NCBI GenBank assembly: GCA_945875975.1
Contig: CAMCMD010000009.1
Coordinates: forward strand, 1 to 64,000
Length of the DNA: 64,000 nt
Source of the DNA: Rickettsia typhi
Lineage (GTDB): Bacteria > Pseudomonadota > Alphaproteobacteria > Rickettsiales > Rickettsiaceae
Direction: 5' to 3'
Shown here: piece by piece, positions 34,072 through 43,531 of the stretch
Numbering within the stretch: position 1 is the first letter of the stretch
Layout of the letters: every line of letters starts with the position of its first letter
The notes under the pieces: model-generated
Told to the model about the DNA's origin: nothing
The model's database searches: none
What the model saw: only the letters and a program-made list of their open reading frames with translations
Program-made: the position numbers and the translations under genes

Positions 34072-35955
34072 ATGATTAGTCTATTTGGACATGTGCTGCT
34101 AGCCATGATGTTAACTATTTCTTCTGCTGCAATTGTGATAAAGGGGCGCATTAAGATATACAGTTTCTTTTTGAGCTGCTTATTGCCATTAGTTAGTTTT
34201 ATATTACTTGTTATTGGCTTCATTAATTCTGATTTTGAGTTAAGGAATGTATTTCTTAACTCAAGCACTGAGTTACCACTTATTTATAAAATTGCAGCTA
34301 GTTTTGCTAGTCACGAAGGGTCAATCTTGCTCTGGGATAGTCTTCTAGGTCTAGTTAGCCTTACGTATATTTATTGTGCAAGAATCACAAAAGAAGCAAA
34401 GGATTTTGGTATAATGATTTTTGCCTTCATCCAAGTGCTTTTTGTTAGTTTCATAATTTTTACCTCCAATCCATTTGATTCATTTTCCTTTATACCAGCA
34501 GAAGGTCTTGGGCTTAACCCAATGCTGCAAGATATAGCGTTGTCAATTCATCCACCAATTCTCTATCTTGGTAATGTCTGTTATGCTGCACTATTTACCA
34601 GCGGATTGATATTGCTATATAGACCAGAAGAACGAACGGCGATTTTGGAATTAAGTAAAAGATTTTCAAGTTGCGCGCTGATGTTGTTAACTATTGGGAT
34701 TGGGCTTGGCTCTTGGTGGGCATATAGAGAGCTGGGTTGGGGTGGTTATTGGTTTTTTGATCCTGTGGAAAATATCTCGGTTTTACCTTGGTTTTCTGGT
34801 ATAGCACTGCATCATTTCTTAATTATTTTCGAGCAAAGAGGTAAATTTCTTAAATGGATAATTATACTGTCAATTTTGAGTTTTCTGTTGATCCTATACG
34901 GTACATTTATCGTTAGGAGTGGTATAATTTCTTCAGTACATTCTTTTGCATTCTCACCTGAAAGAGGATTATTTATTTTTTTAATATGCATTACTATGAC
35001 TACGCTTAGTTTGTTTTGGTTTTTTTTAAAACAAAAAAATTTAAAAATCTCATATTTTCCAGAGAAAAATAAGGAGTCGCTAATATTGCTTGGTAATATA
35101 TTTTGGCTCGTAGCACTTGGTGTTTTGGTAGTTGCCCTAATTTATCCCATTTACTGTGCTCTTGTACTTGCAATAGATGTAGTAATAGATCCTGGATATT
35201 TTTATGCAATATTTATCCCAATTTTTATACCCATAATATTCCTAGCTGCTATAACCCCGCATGTTGATAAAAAATTGCTTATAAAAAGACTACGGGTTTT
35301 AAGTTTAAGCGCGTTGGGTATAATCTTTATTTATCTAAAAATAGAATTAGGGATGGTATCTATAGCTATAGGATTTGTATCAATTTTTTTGATGCTACAC
35401 ATGATAGAGTATATTATTTTTGAATCAAACTTCTTCAGTAGCCATCTCTCGCTTAAGAAATATGCTTTGTTTTTAGGTCATTTTGGTTTTGGAGCTGTAG
35501 CTTTAGCAGTAATGCTTAATTGTGCCTTATCACGTGAAGTTGAGTTTATTGGTAAAGTAGGGGATGAGCGCAAGGGACAAAATCTAAGTATAAAACTTGA
35601 GGATATAAAATTTTCTGAAGGGGCAAATTATTTTAGGCAAATTGCAGTATTTCGTATCGAAGATAAGAATAACAACATAGTTATATTGAAACCAGAAAAT
35701 AGATTATACAAAGTTGAAAAGACTCTTTCGCAGGAGGTAGATATTTTTTCTTTTATATTTCATGATATATATGCTGTTTTGAGTCAAATAGATAAAAACA
35801 CTATACATGCAAAAATATATTATCAGCCAATGATAAGCTTTATCTGGTTGTCTATATTAATTATTGCATTAGGATTTGGTCTTTCCTGGTGGGCGGTAGT
35901 GGACAATATTAGAACTTCAGGAAAGTTTCTATCCAAAGCTGATCTGCCTTCCTAA
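34072..35955 (+). CDS. ccmF: cytochrome c maturation heme lyase subunit CcmF
   Basis: 627 residues with about 14 membrane segments. The WWD-like heme-handling domain is ELGWGGYWFFDPVENISVLP, preceded by histidine SFASHEGSILLWDSLLG and followed by periplasmic histidine ALHHFLI; the C-terminal periplasmic part is present (LSQEVDIFSFIFHDIYAVLS). It acts with CcmH to attach heme to apocytochrome c in the inner membrane. It overlaps the 3' end of the convergent AbiEii gene by 27 bases, an indication that the toxin-antitoxin pair was inserted right behind it. Confidence 0.95.
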   Translation: MISLFGHVLLAMMLTISSAAIVIKGRIKIYSFFLSCLLPLVSFILLVIGFINSDFELRNVFLNSSTELPLIYKIAASFASHEGSILLWDSLLGLVSLTYIYCARITKEAKDFGIMIFAFIQVLFVSFIIFTSNPFDSFSFIPAEGLGLNPMLQDIALSIHPPILYLGNVCYAALFTSGLILLYRPEERTAILELSKRFSSCALMLLTIGIGLGSWWAYRELGWGGYWFFDPVENISVLPWFSGIALHHFLIIFEQRGKFLKWIIILSILSFLLILYGTFIVRSGIISSVHSFAFSPERGLFIFLICITMTTLSLFWFFLKQKNLKISYFPEKNKESLILLGNIFWLVALGVLVVALIYPIYCALVLAIDVVIDPGYFYAIFIPIFIPIIFLAAITPHVDKKLLIKRLRVLSLSALGIIFIYLKIELGMVSIAIGFVSIFLMLHMIEYIIFESNFFSSHLSLKKYALFLGHFGFGAVALAVMLNCALSREVEFIGKVGDERKGQNLSIKLEDIKFSEGANYFRQIAVFRIEDKNNNIVILKPENRLYKVEKTLSQEVDIFSFIFHDIYAVLSQIDKNTIHAKIYYQPMISFIWLSILIIALGFGLSWWAVVDNIRTSGKFLSKADLPS

Positions 35956-36789
35956 ATCTTTCATTAGATAGGTTATAAAGCCCCATAAATTATCTTGCTC
36001 TACAATTTGATTAATTTGAGCTATTGATAAAAACCGGCGCATTTCTTGCTTAAATTCCAATTGAATTTCCTTGTTTTCTGTTAATCGACTGAGTCTTTCA
36101 TTGAATAAATTTAAAAACTGCTCAATTTTACAATTCCGATCTTCAAGTTTTTTAGGTATTAGCTTAAAACGAGGTTTTATTTCCTTTTGATGAAGCCATA
36201 ATATGTCCCATAAATCACGATATTTTATACGATTTGATCTAAGTGTAAATGCAACTATTTTATCTGCATAAATTTCTTCCAAACTTTCGACCTGCATAAT
36301 TAATCCGCTAGTGCCCATATCAACCCCGTATGGATTTAATAGCATCATTGGTTGCTTTTCATACGATGGCAGTGCACATATGCCTATGTTAATCCTCTGA
36401 GCGGGTAAATGAGTTTGCAAGGGCTTGGTTTCTATTTTTATTTTCCAAGTATCAACATTTGTATGATCTTTTATAGGCTCGCTAACTTTAACAGGAAGGC
36501 CATATTTATCATTTAAATTTTCAATTAATATTTTCCCCATTTCGCTTAAAGCATCTCGATTAAAGTTATTCTCACCAGTAAAATCAAGATCTTCGCTTAA
36601 TCGTACGCCCCCATAACATACCCTAATGGCCGTTCCGCCTATAAAGGTAAGATTTTCTAGCAAACCATTATGACTAAGCACCCTTAAAATGTCATGATGT
36701 AATAATTCTTTTTCAACAACGACTCTTAAAGAAGATAGATTTGGTTGATTTTCTAGCGCCTTAGTAACTAATGTATCAAATAAATTCAT
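35929..36789 (-). CDS. abiEii: AbiEii nucleotidyltransferase toxin
   Basis: 286 residues of the DUF1814/AbiEii family. The nucleotidyltransferase motif lies in TFIGGTAIRVCYGGVRLSED with LDF (GG..LR..YG..R.SEDLDF), followed by the second acidic region KIKIETK and a helical C-terminus (EIYADKIVAFTLRSNRIKYR with DLWDILWL). Homologous toxins add pyrimidines to tRNA 3' ends or otherwise nucleotidylate tRNA. It follows the antitoxin gene with a 14-base overlap. Its end overlaps the convergent ccmF end. All catalytic residues appear intact, so the toxin may be active. Confidence 0.93.
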   Translation of the reverse strand: MNLFDTLVTKALENQPNLSSLRVVVEKELLHHDILRVLSHNGLLENLTFIGGTAIRVCYGGVRLSEDLDFTGENNFNRDALSEMGKILIENLNDKYGLPVKVSEPIKDHTNVDTWKIKIETKPLQTHLPAQRINIGICALPSYEKQPMMLLNPYGVDMGTSGLIMQVESLEEIYADKIVAFTLRSNRIKYRDLWDILWLHQKEIKPRFKLIPKKLEDRNCKIEQFLNLFNERLSRLTENKEIQLEFKQEMRRFLSIAQINQIVEQDNLWGFITYLMKDLGRQISFG

Positions 36790-37315
36790 TTGCAGCGTTC
36801 CAATCGATTAAATCACAATTTCTGTGTGTAGCCCTCATGTCTCTAATAGCTAGTGGTACACTTGCCCTCCATAACCGACAATTTGTATCATAGCTAAGCT
36901 GGTTCATTATAGTTGTTGGTTTTTGGCTAGTATGAACGAATTCTATTGTTCCATAATCGCCGCAAGTAATAATATTACTTCGACCGGATGACATAATTGA
37001 AACCCAGTTTATAGGAATTTGAGAAATAACACCAGAGTCGCTTAAAACGGTCTCTAAACTGATGTAATTTAATTCACTGGCACGCATGTAGGCTGCAACG
37101 TGGAATAATATGAGACCCGAAGGTGGCATAGCTCGTTTGTACAGAAACAAGCCACGGCATACTCTAGTTAAGGGTCCCGCATTTACAGCTCTGTTTATTA
37201 AAGCTTTGAAAGCATTATCGGATAAATTAGGATATAGAGCTCTTAGGCCACGAAATGGAAACAAATAATGTTCGTTATTGGCGTTTTTATCAAGCCAGTT
37301 GGTTAGATGTTTCAT
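36776..37315 (-). CDS. abiEi: AbiEi antitoxin, autoregulator
   Basis: 179 residues of the AbiEi_4/AbiEi family. An N-terminal winged helix (about 15-65: FRGLRALYPNLSDNAFKALI ... GPLTRVCRGLFLY) binds DNA; the C-terminal part (TVLSDSGVISQIPINWVSIM) is the AbiEi-type domain with the S..S..G motif that is common to these antitoxins. It precedes and overlaps the toxin gene. A large palindrome sits immediately before its start (37324-37364), as expected for a gene repressed by its own product. The pair looks complete and could serve phage defence or element maintenance. Confidence 0.93.
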   Translation of the reverse strand: MKHLTNWLDKNANNEHYLFPFRGLRALYPNLSDNAFKALINRAVNAGPLTRVCRGLFLYKRAMPPSGLILFHVAAYMRASELNYISLETVLSDSGVISQIPINWVSIMSSGRSNIITCGDYGTIEFVHTSQKPTTIMNQLSYDTNCRLWRASVPLAIRDMRATHRNCDLIDWNAANEFI

Positions 37316-37323
37316 AAATGATA

Positions 37324-37364
37324 ACTCTACAGTAAGTTACGTTAATTGTAACCTAATGTAGAGT
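37324..37364 (-). promoter_or_regulatory. nested palindromic operator of the abiE operon
   Basis: ACTCTACA (37324-37331) and TGTAGAGT (37357-37364) are perfect inverted arms, with an inner pair GTTAC (37336-37340) and GTAAC (37348-37352). The site lies nine bases upstream of the abiEi start codon. AbiEi antitoxins are known to repress by binding inverted repeats at this place. Confidence 0.75.
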
Positions 37365-37402
37365 CGTATACAAGTGGGAAATTAGTATAAGAAATCAACA
37401 AA

Positions 37403-37858
37403 TTATTTTTCAATTTTATACTTATGATCTTTCCAACTTTGAAAACCACCTTTCATCTCTTTTGCAGGATAGCCCAAAGAGGCAAATTTCTTAGCGGCCT
37501 TTTGCCCTAAATTACATAATAATTCGTAGCAATAAACATAATTGTAGCCATCTTTCCTTAAACCAAGAAATTCTGTTTGATTACCTTCAAATCTATCCCA
37601 TTTATCAAATGGTAAATTAATCGCTCCTGGAATATGACCAGCTTTAAAATCAGCTTCTCTTCGTACATCAACTATTGTTATATCCTTTGATCCCAACACT
37701 GCTTTAACGCCCCCAGGATTTGTAGTAAAATTCATCTCATCTTCAAAATATTTTACTGCGGCTACGGTATCTTGAATTTTATTATGATGCTTGTTATAAG
37801 TCGTTTGACAACAGCCAGATAAACATATTGCAACTAAAAATAAAATATAATTTTTCAT
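37403..37858 (-). CDS. rhodanese-domain lipoprotein
   Basis: 151 residues. A lipoprotein signal with lipobox LSGC (MKNYILFLVAICLSGCCQ) puts it in the envelope, with the cysteine C16 lipidated. The rhodanese domain (about 55-150) has ITIVDVRREADFKAGHIPGA and the active-site loop VYCYELLCNLGQKAAKKF, where the first cysteine (C110) is the probable persulfide carrier, then LGYPAKEMKGGFQSWKD. A sulfurtransferase or redox role in the periplasm is probable. It lies upstream of abiEi on the same strand, and a tRNA-Ala gene follows upstream. Confidence 0.82.
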   Translation of the reverse strand: MKNYILFLVAICLSGCCQTTYNKHHNKIQDTVAAVKYFEDEMNFTTNPGGVKAVLGSKDITIVDVRREADFKAGHIPGAINLPFDKWDRFEGNQTEFLGLRKDGYNYVYCYELLCNLGQKAAKKFASLGYPAKEMKGGFQSWKDHKYKIEK

Positions 37859-37963
37859 GAGTTAGACCTCTAAGTTAATTAGTAGTATTATTAGGCTTTG
37901 AGTTAGATTATGTCAATAATAAAAAGGATTTTCATAGGATATGATTATAAGAAAAAAGAAGAA

Positions 37964-38039
37964 TGGTGGAGCCAGGGGGAATCGAACCCCCGACCTTTTG
38001 CATGCCATGCAAACGCTCTACCAACTGAGCTATGACCCC
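37964..38039 (-). tRNA. tRNA-Ala(GGC)
   Basis: Minus strand. Acceptor GGGGTCA/TGGCTCC, D arm TAGCTCAGTTGGTAGAGC, anticodon stem TTTGC/GCAAA with loop ATGGCAT (anticodon GGC), T arm GGGGGTTCGATTCCCCC, CCA encoded at 37964-37966. It is next to the rhodanese/abiE block. Confidence 0.96.
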
Positions 38040-38129
38040 ATAATTATGACTATCAGCAGTATAATAAAATATAGTTTTTTTGCAAGATGATTTGTGCTAT
38101 TTCTTGTGAGAGAAAATTACTAGAATTAA

Positions 38130-38807
38130 ATGATGAAAGAAAACAACCATAACAATCTTAATAAGACTTTTGCAAGGCGCGTAGCTAGAAAGCTTACTGA
38201 TATCAATCAACGAGCGCTTTCAGAAGTTTTGCCTGGATGTCTATTTAGTCAAGAACGCTTACTTACAAGTAAATTTGATAAAAAATATCTTGAAATTGGG
38301 TTTGGCATGGGGGAGCATTTTATTCATCAAGTTACACATAATCCATCCTCTTTATATATTGGTGCAGAAGTGTTTATGAATGGGGTAGCAAACGTGCTTA
38401 AGCAGCTAAATCATGAGAGAGATAAAAGCGTTTTGATTTGGCCAGATGACATAGATTTAATCATACCTCAAATACCATCTGCTTCACTGGATGGAATATA
38501 TATACTATTTCCCGATCCCTGGCATAAAAGACGTTATTTGAAAAAACGGTTGTTGAATAGTGAGAGATTGGATAGTTTTAAAGATAAGCTAAAGAAAGGA
38601 GGCTTTATCTCATTTGCATCTGACATTGAAGATTATTTTTTGTATGTAAAACAGCTATTTATAGAAAGTGGTACCTTTACCATTGAAGATAAAAATTTCT
38701 CTCTTCCACACTTTGGTTATATCGAGACTAAATATCATAAGAAAGCGATTAGAGGAGGTCGAATACCACAATTCATTACTGCTATGATCAAAAAAAAGGG
38801 TAGTTGA
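38130..38807 (+). CDS. trmB: tRNA (guanine-N7-)-methyltransferase
   Basis: 225 residues. The SAM-binding loop is LEIGFGMGEHFIHQ, followed by IGAEVFMNGVANVLKQL, and the catalytic region ILFPDPWHKRRYLKKRLLNS, the diagnostic FPDPWpKkrH-like signature of TrmB. It makes m7G46 in tRNAs. Start ATG at 38130 (or 38133, MKEN). Confidence 0.95.
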   Translation: MMKENNHNNLNKTFARRVARKLTDINQRALSEVLPGCLFSQERLLTSKFDKKYLEIGFGMGEHFIHQVTHNPSSLYIGAEVFMNGVANVLKQLNHERDKSVLIWPDDIDLIIPQIPSASLDGIYILFPDPWHKRRYLKKRLLNSERLDSFKDKLKKGGFISFASDIEDYFLYVKQLFIESGTFTIEDKNFSLPHFGYIETKYHKKAIRGGRIPQFITAMIKKKGS

Positions 38808-38871
38808 TTTCACAAAATATTGTTTGTATTATCGCATAAAGAAATCAAATTTATAATTTATGGAGTTTAAT

Positions 38872-39474
38872 ATGAATCCTTTTATTGGAAAATCTGCGCC
38901 AGACTTCGAAGCAAAGGTTGTTATGCCAGATAATAGTATTGTTGCTGAATTTAATCTTAAAAAATATTTAAAAGGACATAAGGGGATTGTGTTTTTCTAT
39001 CCACTTGATTTCACGTTTGTTTGTCCTTCTGAAATAATTGCTTTTAATAATAGATTGGGTGAGTTCTCAGTTAGAAATACAAAAATAGTTGCAATTAGTG
39101 TAGATTCTCATTTTTCGCATCATGCGTGGAAAGCGATGCCGGTGAATAAAGGTGGTATTGGTAATATTCAGTTTCCCTTAGTGTCTGATTTAAAGAAAGA
39201 GATTTCTACCGCATATAATGTTTTGAATGAGGATGGAATTTCGTATAGAGCTACTTTTTTAATTGATGAGCAGTTTAATATTCGACATTATCTAATTAAT
39301 GATTTACCGCTTGGAAGAAACGTTGATGAAACGATTAGAATGATTGATGCCTTAGATCATCATACTACTCACGGAGAGGTCTGCCCAGCGGGCTGGAAGA
39401 AAGGGGATCAGGGAATGAGTCCAACTCATCAAGGTGTTTCTGATTACTTAACATCAAATGCTGAAAGGCTATAG
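38872..39474 (+). CDS. 2-Cys peroxiredoxin (AhpC/Prx type)
   Basis: 200 residues from ATG 38872, which has GGAG seven bases upstream; the in-frame ATG at 38860 overlaps that site. The peroxidatic cysteine is in YPLDFTFVCPSEIIAFN, and the resolving cysteine in GEVCPAGWKKGDQGM; other family elements are AISVDSHFSHHAWKAMPVN and YRATFLIDEQFNIRH. It reduces hydrogen peroxide and organic peroxides with thioredoxin. It is followed by dprA after six bases. Confidence 0.95.
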   Translation: MNPFIGKSAPDFEAKVVMPDNSIVAEFNLKKYLKGHKGIVFFYPLDFTFVCPSEIIAFNNRLGEFSVRNTKIVAISVDSHFSHHAWKAMPVNKGGIGNIQFPLVSDLKKEISTAYNVLNEDGISYRATFLIDEQFNIRHYLINDLPLGRNVDETIRMIDALDHHTTHGEVCPAGWKKGDQGMSPTHQGVSDYLTSNAERL

Positions 39475-39480
39475 CTATAA

Positions 39481-40629
39481 ATGCTAAGTAACCTTTTTGT
39501 ACGTGATAAGACTCCTAATTACTCTGAGGAGACAATTGATATTTTGCGCCTAATAAGAAGCGAAAATGTAGGGCCCAAAACTTTTTTTCATTTAATAAAG
39601 CTTTTTGGTTCTGCAAGTAAAGCCCTTGAGAATATTGGTGAATTTTCTGTTAAAGGTGGTAGGTCAAAACCAATTACTATATGTTCACTCTCTGCCGCAA
39701 AAAAAGAGATAGATGATTTAAAAAAAATTGGTGCATATTTAATAACATATAAGGACTTTAATTACTCGGAATTGCTTCTTCAAATTCATGATTTTCCTCC
39801 TATATTATCTTATAAAGGAAATATAACTCTGCTTAATTCCAAGAAAACTATCGCGATTGTAGGTGCAAGAAATAGTTCGATTAATTCCCGCTCTTTTGCC
39901 TCTAAAATTGCTAAGGAACTAGTAGAGCAAGGGTGTGTTACGGTATCAGGTCTTGCAAGAGGAATTGACACTGCTGTACATGAGGCAAGTGGAGACAGCA
40001 CAATTGCTGTAATTGCTGGGGGAATTGATCATATTTATCCTCCAGAGAACAAGGAGTTATTTGAGCGAATTTCGAATAGAGCTTTGTTATTAGCGGAATT
40101 GCCTATTGGTTCCAAACCGCTTTCTCAGCACTTTCCTCAGAGAAACAGGATTATATCGGGCTTGGCTCTTGCTGTTGTGATAGTTGAAGCCAGCCTCAAG
40201 TCAGGCTCACTAATTACTGCAAATTATGCTCTTGAACAGAATAGAGAAGTTTTTGCTGTTCCTGGTTTTCCATTAGATCCTAGGTGTATGGGTACGAATA
40301 GATTGATCAAAGATGGTGCATATTTGCTCGAATCGAGCGCAGATATAATTTCTAACATGGCAACATATCAAAAATTAAAAAAATCTCTTGAAGAAACGCA
40401 AAACTCTAGCAATAATTTCAACTTTCCAATAGGTGATGATAATTTAGCAATAAAAGAAAGTGATAGACAAGTGGTAGTCAAATTGCTTTCTTCATCGCCT
40501 GTAACATTTGAGTTGCTTAGTCACGAGACAAAATTGTCTTTACCAGTAATTTATACCATATGTCTTGAACTTGAGCTTGCGGGAAGGGTTGCAAGGCACG
40601 TTGGTAATAAAATTTCATTAATATACTGA
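39481..40629 (+). CDS. dprA: DNA processing protein DprA
   Basis: 382 residues. The Rossmann-like core has the signature VGARNSSINSRSFASKIAKE, SGLARGIDTAVHEASGDSTI and VIAGGIDHIYPPENKELFER; the Lys-Ser-Gly motif appears as ASLKSGSLITANYALEQNRE, and VPGFPLDPRCMGTNRLIKDG is typical. The C-terminal winged helix (about 325-382) follows. DprA loads RecA on incoming single-stranded DNA. It is conserved in Rickettsia; whether competence exists here is unknown. Confidence 0.95.
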   Translation: MLSNLFVRDKTPNYSEETIDILRLIRSENVGPKTFFHLIKLFGSASKALENIGEFSVKGGRSKPITICSLSAAKKEIDDLKKIGAYLITYKDFNYSELLLQIHDFPPILSYKGNITLLNSKKTIAIVGARNSSINSRSFASKIAKELVEQGCVTVSGLARGIDTAVHEASGDSTIAVIAGGIDHIYPPENKELFERISNRALLLAELPIGSKPLSQHFPQRNRIISGLALAVVIVEASLKSGSLITANYALEQNREVFAVPGFPLDPRCMGTNRLIKDGAYLLESSADIISNMATYQKLKKSLEETQNSSNNFNFPIGDDNLAIKESDRQVVVKLLSSSPVTFELLSHETKLSLPVIYTICLELELAGRVARHVGNKISLIY

Positions 40630-40747
40630 CTTTTAAAAGTATAATTGTTGGACTAGAGTAGAAAAATAGTTTAGAAAAATACCTAAATGCTTCGTAAAAA
40701 AATCATTTTGTGCAAATAACATATAAACTTAATATATTGAATTTTTT

Positions 40748-43081
40748 ATGAAACTAGTAATTGTTGAGTCACCTGCGAAAGCAAAAACGATAAATAAATA
40801 TCTAGGTAGCCAATACAAAGTGATTGCTTCATTTGGGCATGTTCGTGATTTGCCATCAAAGAACGGCTCAGTATTGCCAGACGAAGGCTTTGCAATGAAG
40901 TACGAAATTTCTGACAAGTCGAGTAAGTATATAAACGAAATTATAAAGTTGGCAAAGCAAGCTGATGAAATATACCTAGCAACGGATCCTGATCGTGAAG
41001 GTGAGTCAATTTCATGGCATGTAATTGAAGTTTTAAAAGAAAAAAAAATCATTAAAGATGATACAAAATTTAAGAGAATTGCTTTTAATGAAATTACAAA
41101 AAAAGCGGTTTTAGCAGCTGTTTCTAACCCCAGAACAATTGACTTAGCATTGGTCAATGCTCAGCAAGCAAGGCGGGCGCTTGACTATTTAGTCGGATTT
41201 ACTCTATCTCCCATTTTATGGCGTAAATTACCAGGGTGTAGGTCAGCCGGGCGCGTGCAGTCCGTGGCGCTGCGTATTATTTGCGAGAGAGAAGATGAAA
41301 TAGAGCGTTTTAAAACCCAAGAATATTGGGATATTGAACTGGATATGCTCAATGAAAAAAATGATAAGTTTACTGCTATGCTCTCTATTGTAGATGGTAA
41401 GAAACTAGATAAATTTTCTATAACAAATGAAGAGTCGGCTGAAAAACTTAGAAGTAGGTTAAAGGGACAGGATTTTAAGGTTTTATCAATCCAAAAAAAG
41501 CAGCAAAAAAGAAACCCATCAGCACCATTCATTACCTCGTCTTTGCAGCAAGAAGCTTCAAGAAAGCTAGGTTTTGGCGCTAAGAAAACCATGCAGATTG
41601 CTCAGAAACTATATGAAGGAATTGATATAGGTGGTGAAACTGTAGGTTTGATCACTTATATTAGAACTGATGGGGTAACTTTGTCTACTGAAGCGGTAGA
41701 TGCTATCAGATCGTTGATTCAAGATAAATATGGTAGTAAATACCTGCCACCAGAGCCTAGAGTTTACAAGTCTAAATCAAAAAATGCCCAAGAAGCTCAC
41801 GAAGCAGTGCGTCCTACGGATATGTCGTTAATGCCAGAATCGTTGTCAAATGAACTGGATAAAGATCAGCTCAGGCTTTATGAGCTGATCTGGAAGCGCA
41901 CGATGGCTTGCCAAATGGAATCCGTTTTAGTGGATATGGTTGGAGCTGATTTGATTAGTGCTGACAATAATTTTGTAGCCAGGGCAACGGGGTCAACGAT
42001 TGCTTTTGATGGATTTTATAAAATTTATCAAGAAGGTATAGATGATGGAAAGGATGAAGAGAATAAAATGTTGCCACCTTTGTCTGAAAGTGAATCCGTA
42101 GATGCCAAAAAAATCAAGCCAGAGCAGCATTTTACCGAAGCGCCGCCGAGATATTCAGAAGCTAGTCTGGTTAAGAGATTGGAAGAGCTTGGAATTGGTA
42201 GACCTTCTACTTATGCCTCAATCATATCCGTTCTTCAAGACAGGAAATATGTTGAAATAGACAAAAAACGCTTCCACCCTACCAATCTTGGCAGACTGGT
42301 TACAGTATTTTTAATCGGCTTTTTTACTAAATATGTTGAATATGATTTTACCGCTGACCTTGAAACTGATTTGGATGAAGTGGCTGAGGGTAAAAGAAAT
42401 TGGCAAAGCTTATTGAGTGATTTTTGGATTGGGTTTAATCAGAACGTATCAAAAGTTGGCGAGCATAAAATTACAGATGTAATTGATTATGTAGAAAAAT
42501 CTCTAGACTTTCATTTGTTTGGAGAGGAAGGTACCAAGAAATATGAAGAAAACAAAAAATGCCCGTCCTGCTCTAATGGAGCTTTAAGTTTAAAACTAGG
42601 TAAGTACGGGGCATTTTTAGCGTGCAGTAATTATCCGGATTGTACATACAAAAAAACTGTATCAAAAACTGAGGAAGGAGGAGAGGAAGGGGGTATTCAG
42701 GTTGATAATACTAAAGAGCTAGGGTTAGACCCAAGTGGGCAGGTAGTCTATTTGAAAAAGGGGTCTTATGGTTGGTACGTTCAATTAGGTGAGGTAGTCT
42801 CTAAGAAGGAGAAGCCTAAGCGCAGTCAGTTGCCTGATGGAACAAAACCAGAGGAGTTAACTTTGGAAGTGGCTTTAAAGCTGCTTAATTTGCCGATATT
42901 GCTTGGTAAACACACCGAGTCTGGTGAAGAAATTCATATGGGGATAGGTAAATATGGACCTTATGTAAAATATATGGGCAAGTTTACTTCAATACCAAAA
43001 GCCATTGATCCCTTCTCTATTAGCTTGTCTGAAGCTGAGGAGATTATCGCTAGTAAGCCTAAAAGTAAAGGAAAGAAGTAA
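40748..43081 (+). CDS. topA: DNA topoisomerase I
   Basis: 777 residues. TOPRIM (KLVIVESPAKAKTINKYLGS; LATDPDREGESISWHVIEVL), the catalytic tyrosine in GLITYIRTDGVTLS (IRTDG), the decatenation loop region, RPSTYASIISVLQDRKYVE, one C-terminal zinc ribbon (CPSCSNGALSLKLGKYGAFL with ACSNYPDC) and a topoisomerase C-terminal repeat (KYGPYVKYM). It relaxes negative supercoils. Complete and single gene, followed by a 450-base gap. Confidence 0.97.
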   Translation: MKLVIVESPAKAKTINKYLGSQYKVIASFGHVRDLPSKNGSVLPDEGFAMKYEISDKSSKYINEIIKLAKQADEIYLATDPDREGESISWHVIEVLKEKKIIKDDTKFKRIAFNEITKKAVLAAVSNPRTIDLALVNAQQARRALDYLVGFTLSPILWRKLPGCRSAGRVQSVALRIICEREDEIERFKTQEYWDIELDMLNEKNDKFTAMLSIVDGKKLDKFSITNEESAEKLRSRLKGQDFKVLSIQKKQQKRNPSAPFITSSLQQEASRKLGFGAKKTMQIAQKLYEGIDIGGETVGLITYIRTDGVTLSTEAVDAIRSLIQDKYGSKYLPPEPRVYKSKSKNAQEAHEAVRPTDMSLMPESLSNELDKDQLRLYELIWKRTMACQMESVLVDMVGADLISADNNFVARATGSTIAFDGFYKIYQEGIDDGKDEENKMLPPLSESESVDAKKIKPEQHFTEAPPRYSEASLVKRLEELGIGRPSTYASIISVLQDRKYVEIDKKRFHPTNLGRLVTVFLIGFFTKYVEYDFTADLETDLDEVAEGKRNWQSLLSDFWIGFNQNVSKVGEHKITDVIDYVEKSLDFHLFGEEGTKKYEENKKCPSCSNGALSLKLGKYGAFLACSNYPDCTYKKTVSKTEEGGEEGGIQVDNTKELGLDPSGQVVYLKKGSYGWYVQLGEVVSKKEKPKRSQLPDGTKPEELTLEVALKLLNLPILLGKHTESGEEIHMGIGKYGPYVKYMGKFTSIPKAIDPFSISLSEAEEIIASKPKSKGKK

Positions 43082-43531
43082 GGAGCTATTTGTAAATTAA
43101 TTGTTTAGATGGCTGTCTTTTTGTCTGAAGCGTCGATAACTAACAAACGATAAAAAAGCCGAAATAAAAGTCGCGGTCTTTTAATAACAACCGATTAAAG
43201 CCCTTAAATCTACCTAGCCAAAGCATCAATCTACCTTTTAGCAGCTTCTGGAATCTTAGAGCAGCTTGCAAGATAAGTGATAGATACACAACATTCTGAG
43301 TTACGTTTGTTGTTGCTCTAAGCGCATTTGTTGCTTCAACATCCCTTTATTTTCTGATTTGAAACAGCTGCTGCTTACCATGCGCTGAACTTAATGCATC
43401 TTGGAATACGTCTTGTGCCCGAACACATACAGCCTCATTTTCTACAAGAGTAATATAAGTTGCAGTTTCTCTTGATACTAAACCTGTTAGATCATTCCCT
43501 ATAACTTGGGGGCAGAAAGCATGTTTATATA
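43082..43531. pseudogene. noncoding gap with traces of a degraded minus-strand gene
   Basis: This 450-base gap lies between topA and the DUF1398 gene. Reading the minus strand, a frame of about 55-60 codons ending near 43345 (including LTGLVSRETATYITLVENEA) is interrupted by a stop and then continues in the same frame with ALRATTNVTQNVVYLSLILQ. This looks protein-like and suggests a decayed gene, but I cannot identify its family, and the call is weak. No start signal, promoter or RNA is obvious. Confidence 0.3.
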
